From assembly GCA_950097015.1 (NCBI GenBank), contig CATNEN010000011.1, positions 372,001 to 436,000 on the forward strand: a DNA stretch of 64,000 nt, read 5' to 3'. The translations under genes and the position numbers were made by a program. Shown one piece after another: positions 34,810 through 47,414 of this stretch (positions are counted from its first letter, which is position 1; each line of letters starts with the position of its first letter). Origin of the DNA: Macrostomum hystrix. Taxonomy: Eukaryota; Platyhelminthes; Macrostomidae. The notes below the pieces were generated by a model, which worked only from the letters and a program-made list of their open reading frames with translations, was not told the DNA's origin and did no database searches.

Positions 34810-36700
34810 TTGATTGCCTTTCAGTGTAGTTAAGTGAAGATCAACAATACCCCAGCTGTCACTGAGGAAATGATAACAAAATGCAATAGTTTCACACGTA
34901 AATTCTATTTTTAATTGATCTGAAAAAATGTCGCATTTGAACTCACGGAAACAGTACGAACCTATACAAACTACAGACTTTACCTGAGCAGAAGGAGCTA
35001 TAGCTGACAGTAACCCGTTGGTTCTCATTTCTGGAGGCAACATGCTAATAACATGCCAATTCTTTTAGTTTTCAATCTTTAAGTTCCTAGTTTTTTGTCA
35101 CGCCATTTGGCGCGCATACAATGTATAGTAGTTTGGAAACTGTATGCGAAATATTGCACGCCTCAAGAAACGCTTAGTCACGTGAAAGTTTCTGGTGAGT
35201 GTTCCTCCGCTCACCTTGTTCAACCGACTGAAATAATGGAAAAGTTTAGTAAACGCAAGCACGAGTTGCCATTGCATACAGACAGATGCCACTCAAGATT
35301 CTAGACTGATGGACTGAGAATTCGAGCCTGGGAGGGTTGGCCCAGCTATTACGCAACCGGGGGCGCTCGAGTACCAATTGTGTCGAAATCTGCAGTTTTC
35401 GGTATGGAAGCAAATAGAAGCTTATTGAACATATTTGCTTATTGATTCGAATTGGCATCAATTTCGTCCAGAATTTTTTTTACATGAAATCTTGAGTTCT
35501 ACTAATGCCAGAGTTTACAGGTAAAAGAAGATACATGTAGTGTGCTGGAAAAAAACGTATAATGACTGGAACATCTTCACAACCGCTGTGAGATCGTGAC
35601 TCTGCAAATATTGAAAGCATAATGTTCCTATAGGTACAATAAACAACTTTCCAGTTTCATTGACACGACTTTACACATTGAGTTGAGGCTTTGATTCAGA
35701 AAAATATTCGTAACCGTTTACAATTACGGATCTTAAGCTAAGAAGGAGCCAAACGATTAGCTTAGAATTTTTAACTGTTTCGGTAGTTATCTAGGTTTGA
35801 AAATATTTTTGTTTAGTCCGGTGATTTTTTATCGACTACTACTACTAGTATAGAGTTGTGATATCATACCTTATAAGGACGCGCTAGCCTGCATAGCGCG
35901 AGGACACGGGCTAAAAATTAGATTTATTGCACACGCTGTACACACAATAAAGGACTGTAATGGCAGCGTTTGAGATGTATAGCTGTGAGTGCCCAGTAAC
36001 TTGGCAGCAATGTAATTGATTCGAATTGATAGCTCATAATTGATTGAGCTATGCTCAATGCACTAGCTCAACTGAAGAATACTAACTTGAGGCTTGGCCA
36101 TTATGCAAGTGCAGTTTAAAAGGCGCTGCATATTGTATCGATCAATAAAGGATTTGGCACTATGCCAGTCGCCAGAACTGCTGTGATATACCATTGCATA
36201 GCAGTGCCCAGGTCACAATTTTTGCTTCACAAGACTATCACTATCAACGGGGGTTCCTCAGAGAAAGTGCATCTTGCTCAGCAGTCTCCCAGTCGCGAGC
36301 AGCAAATTGGCTCACGAACCCATAGGGCTGTGTGGACCATAGCTACGAGGTACATGTATATTCCCACTGTATAATTTATAACACAGCAGGAAAGGCCAGC
36401 GAAATCCATATTGAATTTTCGTTGATACTCGAACACGCGTACATCAACTGTCCCACTTGAAGAGCAAATGCCAGCAAGCTGTAAGGATGCAGATTAAATA
36501 AGAACAGGAGCAAATAGAGAAATAGGATAAATTTCTTCATTCACACGGTATACAAGTGCAGGCTATTATGATAAACTATATTAGCCCTTATTATTCTCGC
36601 TTAAAAGTAGGAAGACCTCGCTGTTCCCCCTGGGAATAGCTCGATAGCTCCCAAACCGAGTGACGGATTGTGTGAAAGCGTGAAAGTACATATGAATCAA
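34810..36700. other. Intergenic stretch with no gene seen
   Basis: AT-rich, with scattered short frames that have no recognisable similarity. A B-box-like gaattcgagcctg at about 35319 is isolated. Confidence 0.45.
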
Positions 36701-36719
36701 CATTTTCCGCCCCTGTATG

Positions 36720-37145
36720 AGAAAACTTTCAAATCCGTCCAAGTCAGCATCGTCGAGATATTCAAGGATTCTGTTCAAAGACCCTGGTGACAAGAACAGC
36801 TAACATTGCTCTGTATAAACTTCTATGGCGATACCATATTGGTTTAGGAATGACAAAATTAGTAATTTAATCAATCCAAAATAGGTAGATATGATAGCCG
36901 ACATCCGACGAGAAGCGTTTAATATCTGGACGATGCCGATGCTTTGCGATTCTGAAAGTTGTTTTATCGCATAGAGCACAGATTACTATAATAACCGTTT
37001 ATTATAGTATCTATGAATAGAGGGGAAATTTTATTCCGTGTTCAGGACTTTCATGGCGATTGGTGTATTGGTGTATTGGTTGATTAAGGAGAAGCAAAAA
37101 AAGGTGGGCATTTAAAATGCCACCCCGTTGTCTGTCTACTGTTAC
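36720..37145 (+). repeat. Interspersed repeat, partial copy of the element at 58124-58662
   Basis: Extended similarity in the same orientation to 58225-58655. Shared phrases: gtcagcatcgtcgagat, gctaacattgctctgtataa, cgacgatgccgat-like tgatgattctgaa contexts, cgtgttc...tttcatggcga, and a closing ctactgtta. The right end is kept but the left terminal repeat was not found, so it looks truncated. Non-coding. Confidence 0.6.
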
Positions 37146-37149
37146 CGCA

Positions 37150-38240
37150 ACTCGCTTTTGCGATAAATGCTCATGCTTAAATGGAGCAACCGAACAAAAA
37201 CACTCACTGGGTTTTTCTCTCACACTGTCTGTCAGCTGACTTGTAGCGGAATAAATATTTTAGTTTTCCTTACTTATTTTAGTTTATTTCAAATTGAAAA
37301 AAGCAAACTTAATTTCACAAAGCTCGCTCGCACGGTAATTGATAACAACAAAAAAGTCGCGCCTAACAACGCTAATTTGTAAGTATTGTGCACTCAGTAG
37401 GAGAGGACATTGGATAGATAACAACAGAATGAGTAAAGTTAGTTAAAACAGGGCTGGAGTAACACAAATAAACATACAAATATTGTCGTGCACTAAAACA
37501 AACTGAATAAGCGCTAATTCGGTAAGAACTTGAAAGCAGAAAGTGATATGAAAATAAAAAACTGAAGAGTGGCCGATTTGGGCTCCTTGGGTTGAAAGCT
37601 GCGCCCATAGCTTAGACATCTTAACTGAAGACTAAGTCGCAGGATTTCAACTGGTATCCATAGCGACTAAGCTTTCAATCCAACAGAGCATCATTTACAT
37701 AAAGCGGTATGGACCAATAGGCAAAGCAAAACTGGCATAAGTTTGTGAAGCCTTCATAAAAACGGAGCCAAACAAATCATAAAAACTGGCTTTATTTTAG
37801 CGAGACGATTCCTGAAAAGCAAATAATAAATATAAATAGATCTCTATTAAAAACAAGTTTCGATTGGTTAACAGAAAGAGCACAGACAATAATCAGTAAA
37901 GTAAAACTGCAGATTAAACATATTAAATGAGCATGGGCAGTAGACTAACACCTACTCATCTAATTAGTTGGGTAAGAATCTAGTGCTCAAGTTAGCAGTA
38001 TGGCAGGTGAAACAAAGAAAACGCGCACGCAAATAACATAAAACAACGCAAGCGTGATGCTAAGCGCAGTGCTAAATATGAGATATAAAAAACTGAAGGT
38101 GAGAAGAATTTCACAAGGCCATGTTATCAATTAGAAAATAAATGAGAGAAAAGTAGGGAATCGGCTCAAGTCGGTGGTACGTGGATCGATTTCCAGACAG
38201 ACACAGACAACACCCAGATAGTGTATTATAGTTACTGTTT
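37150..38240. other. Region downstream of DAP5, no gene seen
   Basis: AT-rich. It is likely 3' flank of the DAP5 gene, with a second minus-strand AATAAA at about 37793-37798. No coding exon or repeat was recognised. Confidence 0.5.
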
Positions 38241-38243
38241 CAA

Positions 38244-38249
38244 TTTATT
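38244..38249 (-). terminator. Candidate poly(A) signal of DAP5/eIF4G2
   Basis: AATAAA on the minus strand, 130 bases after the stop at 38381-38379. This is the nearest canonical signal. Confidence 0.5.
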
Positions 38250-38378
38250 CTGTGCGAGCTCTTACTTGAATCGTTAGTTCACAGATTTAGCTTCACTGTC
38301 AGGCGCAGTCGCAGTGAGAGGTCCTAGAAACAGACCTAGAACATTTAGTGACTCAGTGCGTGGCAGTGAAACCTTCAT

Positions 38379-41300
38379 TCACTTAGCAACGGCGCCGTCT
38401 TCGTCGGATTCTTCCTCGGCCTGTTCTAGCCAGTTCAGGAATTTGTTTAACTGCAATGCGTTACGAGTGATGATTTTTTAGCTTTAGTTAGACTACGATT
38501 TCTGAAGCCATTTAGTGACAACTGGCAAAACTAGGTATATAGTTCCTCTAAATTCAATCTAATGGTTCTGCTCAGATGCCAGCTAATGGTTCTGCTCAAT
38601 TTCAAGCTAATGGTTCTGCTCAGATGCCAGCTAATGGTTCTGCTCAATTTCAAGCTAATGGTTCTGCTCAGATTTCAGCTAATGGTTCTGCTCAGATGCC
38701 AGCTGATGGTTCTGCTCAGATTTCAAGCTGATGGTTCTGCTCAGATGCCAGCTGATGGTTTTGCTCAGATGCCAGCTGATGGTTCTGCTCAGATGCCAGC
38801 TGATGGTTCTGCTCCAGCTAACCAGCTAACGGTTCAATGGTTCTCCAATAACGAGCCAATGGTTTTTTGCACAAGCCGACTTTAAATCAGATACCTTAAA
38901 GAAAGCTCTCCAGCCCTGCTCACCTGGAACAGCGCCTTGCCCTTGTCGGGATAGGCGTGGTTGACCTCCTCCTTCCAGCGCACAATGGTCTCCTCGTCGC
39001 AGACCTCCAAGTCATAGACTGTCATGAAGGCGCGCAGCAGGGCCGCCGGCGGATTGCCAGCCCGAACCCAGTGCACCAGCAGGCCGTTCAGCAGTTCTAG
39101 GCCATCAAGATTGGCCAGCAGTTGGGCGTAAGGGCCAAGTCGAGTCTGCAAGAAGCAAACGGGAGAAATTATGGAGTTTTTTAAACAGTCTTTGACTTTC
39201 TCTAAACAGCTGTTTTTGCAGTTGCACCTCTGATTCTGCAATGCTAATCTCACAGTCCTCAGTGAGAGTATTCAATTTATCTAATTTCTAATTAAAACTA
39301 CGAGCATCTAACAATAGGCTGCATATTGTGCTGACCTTCTCCAGCTGCAGCTTCTCCTTGTCGGTGTGTTCGGCACTGCCCGGATCGGTTTCGACCGCGC
39401 TATAGACGTGGTGCACCAGGGCGTGAACGAACTCCGGCTTGCGCAGCAGCTCCTCGTCTGCGTTGGCTAGAAATGCGGCCACCTGGTCTGGAGCGGAGCC
39501 GACACGACCGCGTCGGAGATCCTCCAACAATTTGAGCTTCGGCACTAGGCCGGTGAGGCCGCGCTCCTCAACAGCTGCTAGGAGGTCGGCGCCTTCTGGC
39601 AGCAGTTCGGTCATTTGCAGTCCGGCCTCGGACAGGCGAGCCCTGATCCAGTCAGCAGAGCGCTGAGCAATGAGCTGCTGCAGAAGTAGCAAGCCAAGCG
39701 GGTGGTGACGCCCGCCGCGAAGGACGGAGAAACAGTCGGCAAGTGAGACCTGGGAGCAGTTTGGAAGAGGCAGCGTGAGGTAAGCGAGTTCTGATACCAA
39801 GATATACTGACGAAAGGGAAAAAATCAATCAAACCTGATTCTGCAGCACTAGCTGAGCAACTATTTTAGCGCTGCGCGATCGAACGAGAGGCACACCGGT
39901 AGACTCAAGCGAGGCCATCGAATGGTCGCAATACTGGCGGAGTCCGCTCAGCACCGAGCCGGCAGGACAGAGAGCCCTTGCCTGCTGGTGCTGCTTAACG
40001 TCAGCGATGTGAGGTGTTTCGCCCAGGTACTCCAGCAGGCTGACAACACTAGAGGGTTCAGCCTCAATGCCAGCCACAAGTAGTCGGTGAACCAGTAGTT
40101 CGGGTCGTTCAGTTGGCCAGGTCAGGCGATTGAGTTGGTCGCGAACCCAGGCATGATCTCCAGACCAAAGGCGGGTGCCAAGCGATTCTATATCGCGAGC
40201 GGCGATCACCTGGGCGAGGCGGTATGTCGATAAGATAGATCTATTGATAATTGTTCGGAGTCAGGGAGGCTGTTGCGCGGTATTTAGAGTTTCTTACTCC
40301 TAGCTAAGAGGTGTGGAGTTCGAATCCTAGCCTTTTAAAACAATTCGTATAGATAAGCGTGATATTTAGTTCCAGATTAAATCTTCGAGCATCTAACAAG
40401 CGAGAAATTTTCGTTACAGGATCTGTTCTCTGAAGCAACAGCAAGCCACGGGCTACCAAGCAAGCCATCTACCCCACATGCACAGGTACATTTAACCTAT
40501 TCTTATTAGTCTTTACTGAAAGCTGATCGCATATTAATTGCTAATAGTCATGGCATAGCTAACCTGCGGCGACTCCGGCTCCTCTTTCTTAGCTGTCGAC
40601 TGATGCTGCTGGCCCCTTCCGTAATTATGTCCCTTTGCTGTTACCTGACGGAAATAGGCAGGCTCAAACGTGAATGTCGCCTGCTTTGGCTTGGCTAACA
40701 GCGGCATGTCGTTGCGGCGCTGCTGCTGCAGCTGCGGGGGTGGCCCAGTCGGCTGCTGCCAACGGTGATGTCCTTGAGGAGCCAAAATCGTACCCCCACC
40801 CTGATGCTGCTGGTGCTGTAGTTGTTGCTTGTGCTGCTGTTGCTGCTGCTGCTGCTGCTGAGACCTAGCAGACATCTGGGGCAGCTGCTGCAATCGACCA
40901 AGCGATTGAAGCTTAGGTCCGAAAGGGGCCGCATTGCCGTTACCATTAGTCGCCGAAGCAGACGGAGGCACTTTTGGCTCCGCGCCACCGCTAGAGGATG
41001 GCATGGCGACATCCGATGAAGCGGCCGCAGCTGCTATCAGTGCCGGCTGATGCGGTCGTCGCCAGGCAGATGGCTCATCTTTCATGAGGGGTGGTGGATG
41101 CTGCGGCGGCGGTGGCTGCTGCATCAGGTGTCGCTCTTTAGACGCGTTAGACGCTGTCAAAAGCAGCGGCGCACTACTATGACCACCGTTGGAATTAGCG
41201 CCTCCGCCATTAACGGCGATGCCGCCGCCACTGCCGACTCCAGTTATTCCGCCAGCTCCATCGCGCCATTCGTCCATCATGCGCGGCCTATCGGCGTCGA

Positions 41301-42778
41301 CCTGCTGACCCAGCCGACGCGGCACCCAGGCGTTGCGCCGCAGCTCCAGCAGGTCGTCGAGCATGAAGCGCACGCGCAAGGGCAGACCGCCGCCGCCGGC
41401 CGCAGCTGCGGCAGTAGCCGATGCCGTTGTCGACATAATTTTGCCCACCCTAGCAAAGTACTGGTCGAACAGGTTGACGGCCGGCCCGGTGTCAAAGCGC
41501 CTGCCCGTGATAAGCAGCAGGGTGCACAGGCACTCCATATCCATAGGCAGGTTTGGGCCGCTCTTGCTGGCGAGCAGTTTTCTAATGCACCTGTGCAGCA
41601 CGGGCTCCGGGACGAGGCCGCGCAGGCTGAGCTCGCCAATGAAGCGGAACAGGCCAACCAGAGCGCTGAGTCGCCTGCTAGTGGCCTCTTCAAGCTGTTG
41701 ACGCCGCTGTTCATCGATATCGCCACCGGCAGCAGCGTCGCCGACGCTCCCATTGCCGGCATTGTTGACAACCAGTGGCGCTAGACCGGCTAAGACGTTG
41801 TGCCTACCTTCAAATCTGTTCTCGCAGTAGGCCAGCAAGAGCAGGCCGAAACTGCTGGCAGCCGCGGCGCCGATGGAGCCGGCCGCCGGCTGCTGCTGAC
41901 GAGACGCCGGCCTACCGCTATTGACGCTGGCAGCCGCTGAGCTCAATGGTGGCGATTCGAAATCCGGAGCGTCGCAACACAGGCGCAAGCAGAGATCGGC
42001 GTATAAACCGCTAAATTTTACCTCATTGCAAGCCTTCTCCAGTACTAGGTGGGCGATGTCCTTTAAAATCTGCTTGGACTCTATGCCAACATTGAGGATG
42101 TCGATTGATAGCTTGTCGAACTTTTCCGGTGTTATTTTGTTGAGAATGCTAAAAGATGCAATTAAAGCAAACTGAGCAAAATAACAAATTAGGTCCAAAG
42201 CATTAACCTGCTTCGTTATTAAAATAACTATCTAGATAAGCTAGGATTTACTGCTTACGCGGCTGATTAATGGGCAAAATGGACAATATCAGGATCAAGA
42301 ATATCAATTCGGGAATAGGTAATATATGAAAACCAGGCCAGGGTAATAAAGCCTCTTGGGTAAGGACTAGTGGTAGTATTGGCTAGCTGGAAGGTGGGTA
42401 GAATTGAACTAAGACTATGCCCCAAAGCTTTGAATAATAAGGAATAGAAACAAAATATGTAATAGAATAGAAACGAGCTTACCCCTTGACTTTTTTAACA
42501 ATGACCTGACGCCGCTCCTCCTGATCTAGACCAGCTTTGTTCACCTGAACAGGCGGAACCCATTTAGTTTGAGAGGGTAGAAACCGAAGATTGCTGGCGT
42601 TGTTGGTAGACGCTGCAGTTTGGTTTGTGGCGCAGTTGTTAATCTGCTGCACTAGACTGAAGCACGCTGCATTCGGCTGAGCCTGCTGCTGCTGCTGATG
42701 GCCAAAGTGAAGCTGATCATTAAAGCCGGCGGTTTTATAACTCTGCGGGGATAATCTGCGATCCCCAAGTGAAATTGT
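38379..42778 (-). CDS. EIF4G2: DAP5 / eIF4G2 translation initiation factor, first exon unresolved
   Basis: DAP5 is an eIF4G relative that lacks the eIF4E-binding region and drives cap-independent or re-initiating translation with eIF4A and eIF3. Exons in coding order: 42778-42483, 42148-40564, 40209-39835, 39749-39336, 39145-38924, 38450-38379. They join in phase, about 987 residues against 907 in human. Landmarks: SPQSYKTAG and KWVPPVQ near the N-terminus; MIF4G starting ILNKITPEKFDKLSIDILNV, with FRFIGELSLRGLVPEPVLH and MDMECLCTLLLITGRRFD; a long Gly/Ala/Gln-rich linker with a poly-Gln run; an MA3-like region (39835-40209); PEFVHALVHHVYSAV; and a W2 domain with VCDEETIVRWKEEV and KGKALFQ, ending LNKFLNWLEQAEEESDEDG. 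The linker is longer and more low-complexity than in vertebrates. The start lies upstream of the acceptor at 42780-42779. Confidence 0.93.
38540..38830. repeat. 24-bp minisatellite in the last DAP5 intron
   Basis: About 12 units contain taatggttctgctcagatgc; some read caatttcaa instead of cagatgcca, and later units have gatgg for aatgg. It fills most of the 473-bp intron before the final 72-bp coding exon. Confidence 0.9.
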
Positions 42779-42849
42779 CTCCAGAATTTTGATAAAGAGA
42801 GGTTTAGGGAAAAATAAAACAATTAAGGACCAGGGACCTCACTATAAGA

Positions 42850-43600
42850 AATGGACAATGCTATTTAAAACAAGTTTTCACCACAGATAGGCGACTCAGG
42901 TGTTGCAGCACGTCTGAAATGAAGGAGGAGAGAACGGTTTTATAAACAGTAAGGTATAAGCTATTAGCAATATAAAACAAATTACTAGCTTTAAATGAGA
43001 AACACTTCATGTTGACATGTAATTTTGCATACATAAACCAAAGTTTAACTAAATGAAGGACAGAAATAAAATTCAAATTTATTAAACATATTGAAATCCC
43101 ACATTCAGTCCATCACTAGATACTTGAATAAAAATCTTAAAGGTTGTCAATTGCCTTAGCACATACCCAGCCTTTTTTCTTTTTGCTTCTTTAAATGGAT
43201 CATTGAACTGTTGTTTATTTCCTGGTTAAAATAGATTAGCCACTTTCACTATAATGCTCTTTTGTTCATGTATCTTTTTTGACACTAGATAACAGTTTTT
43301 TGTTTTATGTGTTTAAAATAAAATACACTATAGAAAATGTAAAAGTATAATATTGCATGTAGATAATTTCTCACCATTAAATAGCAAACACCATTACTGC
43401 ATTATAAGCCTAAATTATATTTTGGCATATGCAACAAAAATCTAATACCAGAAACTTCCAGCATGCAACCCCACCTTCCACAATATGGTATGGTATACAT
43501 GTGATGTAATGCAGTTGTAGGCCCAACATATATTTAGCTGCCATTGACTGCTACAAACTTGATTTGTCACCCTTTATATTTGTTCTCATTTTTATCTGTA
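42850..43600. other. Upstream region of DAP5, no exon assigned
   Basis: The missing first DAP5 exon and promoter are probably here. A splice-acceptor-like CATTTCAG on the minus strand near 42907 precedes a short open stretch, but nothing in it is recognisable as DAP5. Confidence 0.4.
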
Positions 43601-43604
43601 ACTG

Positions 43605-44530
43605 CCTAGGCAGAGCTTATTCCCACTGTCCTGTGCCGATAATTTCAATTTTATCCACACGGATCCGTGCCGATAATTTTCTGCTTATCCACACGGCAGC
43701 TTGTATGAATAGGTCTACAACTCTTTATATAAATATGCAGTGCCATTAATTTCAATTTTATCAACACGGTTCTGTTTTTTGAAATGAGATTCTTTTGGGT
43801 TTGAACGTTTTGTTGAATGCTTAAGACAATAGATTGACAAAGTTGCCAGTGTGTTACGACTGTTTTTTACATTTCGACCTACACTATACATTCATTAACT
43901 GACATTAATGTCATCCTTTTTAATTATTATAATAACAACTTACCTAATCTTTTCTCATCGTTTAGTGTTTTCATTTGAATTGTATAGACTTAAAAAGTAA
44001 GAAGTCTATCAAAGAAAATCATATGAGTCAACCAGCAGAATTCTAGTCAGCACCAAACTCGTCACACATATTATCACTCATCATTGTTATTATTTTATTT
44101 TACACTATGCATTGATAGTGTACACTATACACTATACTCTGAAGCAAAAGCCTTATGCTCAGAGAAGAATAGGTAGGGACTTGAAAGTAGACCTATTCAT
44201 ACAAGCTGCCATGTGGATAAGCAGAAAATTATCGGCAGGGATCCACATACATGTGCAACACCCGGCCGACCTGGCCAAAGCGGCTAGGTGAAACGAGGGC
44301 CAAGCAAGTAAGTCGCAAAAACCAATCAACCAAGTGCAAAAAAATCCAAGGGGGGACCAAGGGACAAAAAAGGAAGGCGTGAAGAAAAGGAAAAAGGGGA
44401 GAGAAAAAGAGAGCAAATGCGAGCAAACTAAGTCGCACGGCCAGCTAAGATTTAGGAGGTTGTGCATGTATGTGGATTGATGTGGATAATATTGAAATTA
44501 TTGGCACGGGACCATGGGAATAAGCACTTC
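43605..44530. repeat. Inverted repeat (about 115-bp arms) split by a MITE
   Basis: 43609-43720 (contains gcttattcccactgtcctgt and ttctgcttatccacacgg) recurs in reverse complement across 44182-44525. The right arm is interrupted at 44246-44472 by the hAT-like MITE. It may be a foldback-type element. The spacer between the arms holds no gene. Confidence 0.7.
44246..44472 (-). mobile_element. hAT-like MITE (family M2), copy 1
   Basis: 227 bp with inverse ends CATACATGTGCAAC and GTTGTGCATGTATG. The flanking 8-bp sites gggatcca (44238-44245) and tggattga (44473-44480) match at six of eight positions. The insertion splits an otherwise continuous inverted-repeat arm. It matches 55743-55983 in the opposite orientation. 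8-bp duplications and CA-starting ends suggest a hAT-mobilised element. Confidence 0.75.
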
Positions 44531-44997
44531 CAACTGCCTATGGCATAGCATGGGTCATTTCATTTGAAACTGGATGTTATAAGACAAAAAAGGCTTATCA
44601 ATCATGTAAAAGAGACTAGGGCTTTAATAAGGTGTAGGCCTAAGAGGGCTCAGGCCATAGTCCGGATCATGTTGACTGCATACCAGAAGAAAAATTGTGA
44701 ATAAATAGTTTGCAAGCCAAGGATGCAGAGTTTTTTAAATTGCACAGTAGTGCACACTAAGGTGTTACATCATATAATTTGTATAAAAAGAAGTAACACA
44801 TTTTTTGCTTTAAAGAGACAAACTGGCATCCATTTTTGTATTCAACAAAGAGCAAGATTAAACAGAACAATTTATTTATTTATAGTATTTATAGTACAAT
44901 TTACAAAACTTAAAAATGTTTTTACAAATAACAGAAAATGTTGTTTTAGTCCTGCAAAGTCTGTTAAATAATTGGTTGATATATGTAATTGTACATA

Positions 44998-47414
44998 TCT
45001 ATATATATAAAAGTGAAAACTCTGTCTGTCTGTCTGTCTGTCTGTGTGCAACCTTTTGTCTTTATAGACGCCGAAACCGCTCAACCAAATCGCACCAAAC
45101 TTTGCACATACCTAAAACCACCTACGCTGAGTGCAATAGGCTACTCAAATTCCCGAAAAATCATTTCCTTCCTGCTCAAAAGTGCAAAAAACTGCTCAAA
45201 AATCGTCAAAAAATCACTCAATTCGACATATCGTCGCCCCACTTTGTCAGATTTTCTCCAAATTTGATCCACTTACACTTTACATGTTTTCCAACAATGC
45301 TGTCAATTTTGAACATCTCTACTCAATCCAGAGCAAAGCTGCATCATCTCAAAGTGAGTCACTTTTTGTTTTCCGAGGACAGCCACCCCAACTCCCCTCC
45401 GCCACTCTGCGGGCCAAATTTTAATACAGCCACCCCCTCCCTTCCCCGGGCGCCGAAGCCCCAGACTGTACATTGCATTTCAAGCCGTGAATGTACACAG
45501 CCCAAACCCCTAGACTGTCTACTGGCCCCCAAGCAGCACTGAGACTGAGTGCGGTGAGTGCGGTGGCGTCCCAGTGCGCAGGGCTCTCCGGTCAATATTT
45601 CTCCAGCCAGCCTGGGATAGAAGAAAGAGAGAGGCTGGCGTACAGTGCTTTGCTAAAATACAAGACGGTTATCCGCTGTATCGACGGAGATCACGTGAGG
45701 ATGGCGGCTTTACCACTCGCATTATTCTATGCAGCCATGGGAATGAAGAGATCGATCTGGACAACAGATGGGTCGTTCCCTACTGCCCGCTACTGTCCAA
45801 GGTGTTCAATCCACACATCAACGTTGAGTACAGCAACTCTGTTAAATCAATCAAGTACATTTGCAAGTACGTGAACAAGGGTAGCGACCAAGCAGTGTTC
45901 AACATTGAGGGACCTGGAGGCATAGTAAACGAATTTGACGAAGTCAATCGCTTCAAGAGCGGAAGGTATCAGCTCTAACGAGGCAATGTGGCGAATCTTC
46001 GGATTCTCTATTCATGAACGCCACCCAACTGTCATGCACCTCAGTGTGCACCTGGAAAACGGTCAGAGAGTATACTTTACGGAGGAGAACATCCAGCAGC
46101 GTGCTCAAAGGCCACAGGACACTACTCTTACTGCTTTCTTCAAGTTGTGCGCTGAAGACCCCTTTGCCAGGACTTTGCTGTACCACCAGGTGCCTGCCTA
46201 TTACACATGGAACGCCTCTTCGAAAGGATGGAAGCGGCGGGTTCAAGGCGCTGCAGTTCCAGGCCATCCTGAAATACGACAGACTGATGCATTAGCTAGA
46301 GTACACGGTGCACCCAAACCACAGTGAATGCTACTACCTGCTACACACCGTGATTGGTCCGACGTCATTTAGACACATTAGAACGGTGGAAGGCCATACC
46401 TGCCAAACTTTTCATGAAGCATGTCAGCGACTGGGACTGCTGGAAGAGCTGGATGACCAGGAGCAGCTGGGACAGTTCATAGAGGAGAATGAGCCCCGAC
46501 TCATGCCTGAGCAGCTAGAGGCGTACCGCGAGCTATTGCGCAGAGTCAACAACAACGTTGGTGGCATGGTTTTTCTTGATGCTCCAGGTGGCACAGGAAA
46601 AAAATTTCTAATCAACCTCCTTCTGGCAAAGGTCAGGCAACGAGGCGACGTTGCCATTGCTGTAGCTTCCTCTGGAATTACAGCCACCTTGCTGCCAGGC
46701 GGTCGCACTGCCCACTCAGCACTGAAGTTGCCGCTTGATCTGTCTTGAGCGGAGAATCCGCTGTGCAACATCAAGAAAAACACAGGCACTGCCAGAGTGC
46801 TTCAGGCTTGCAAGCTTATCGTCTGGGATGAGTGTACCATGTCCCACAAACTGGCATTTGAAGCACTCAACTTAACTTTGAAAGACCTGCGCAATAGCAA
46901 TCAACTGATGGGTGGTGTCACTCTGCTGCTGTCTGGAGACTTTAGACAGACGCTGCCTGTGATTCCGCGAGGCACTCCTGCTGATGAGATTAATGCTTTC
47001 CTAAAATCATCTCACCTGTGGCCATCGGTTGTGAAGTTGCACCTACGAACAAACATGAGAGCTACAATTCAAGGAGACGAAACAGCTCATGAGTTCTCTG
47101 CCAATCTATTGCGAATCGGCAATGGTCTGCTGGAGATTAGCACAGAGAATGGGCAGTCATCGATCGCTACAATCGGAACCATTGTGCAGTCAGTGCAGGA
47201 GCTCAAGGCAAAAGTTTACCCGAACCTGATGGTTCGATATGCTGACGTTGACTGGCTGTCAGAGCCAGTACGCCCTTAAACAAACTCTTCACTTTTCATT
47301 CATGCAGTAAATAAATAAATGGTGACCTTCACTATAAAGTTAATACAGAGACGTGAATTGCTTACTGCTTTGCTTTAAATTTCTGCCCCAAAAACAACGG
47401 GCAAAAAAAGCTAG
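44998..47414 (+). mobile_element. Helitron with both termini, internally decayed
   Basis: The left end is TCTATATATATAAAAGTG followed by a (tctg)n run and gaaaccgctcaaccaaatcg. The right end is a hairpin, TGCCC (47384-47388) with GGGCA (47399-47403), then seven As and GCTAG ending at 47414. The flanking host bases are A (44997) and T (47415), the Helitron target preference. The 2417-bp body carries a broken Rep/helicase gene. No flanking duplication is seen or expected. Confidence 0.88.
45547..47279 (+). pseudogene. Helitron RepHel pseudogene, HUH region missing
   Basis: The Helitron protein joins an HUH endonuclease to a PIF1-type helicase for rolling-circle transposition. Here the recognisable part begins at YPLYRRR and includes the region with the paired tyrosines (KYICKYVNKG). 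The HUH histidine motif upstream is absent. The frame is lost near 45970, and the next block (SSNEAMWRIFGFSIHERHP) continues in another frame. A second shift lies near 46300, and an in-frame TGA is at 46746-46748. The helicase part keeps a Walker-A-like APGGTGKKF (a K where T is usual), Walker-B-like IVWDECTMSHK and LLSGDFRQTLPVIPRG, but stops at 47279 without the late helicase motifs. Non-functional. Confidence 0.85.

Noticed and set aside
40262-40345. Another B-box-like word (gagttcgaatcc) in a DAP5 intron
   Set aside because: No matching acceptor stem and no second copy in the window; not called as a tRNA or SINE.
40674-42175. Plus-strand frames antisense to DAP5, including one of 244 codons
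   Set aside because: They mirror the codon pattern of the conserved MIF4G exon and have no homology of their own.
44916-45542. A 208-codon plus-strand frame at the left end of the Helitron
   Set aside because: It crosses the Helitron border, includes the tctg microsatellite and resembles no RepHel region; treated as chance.
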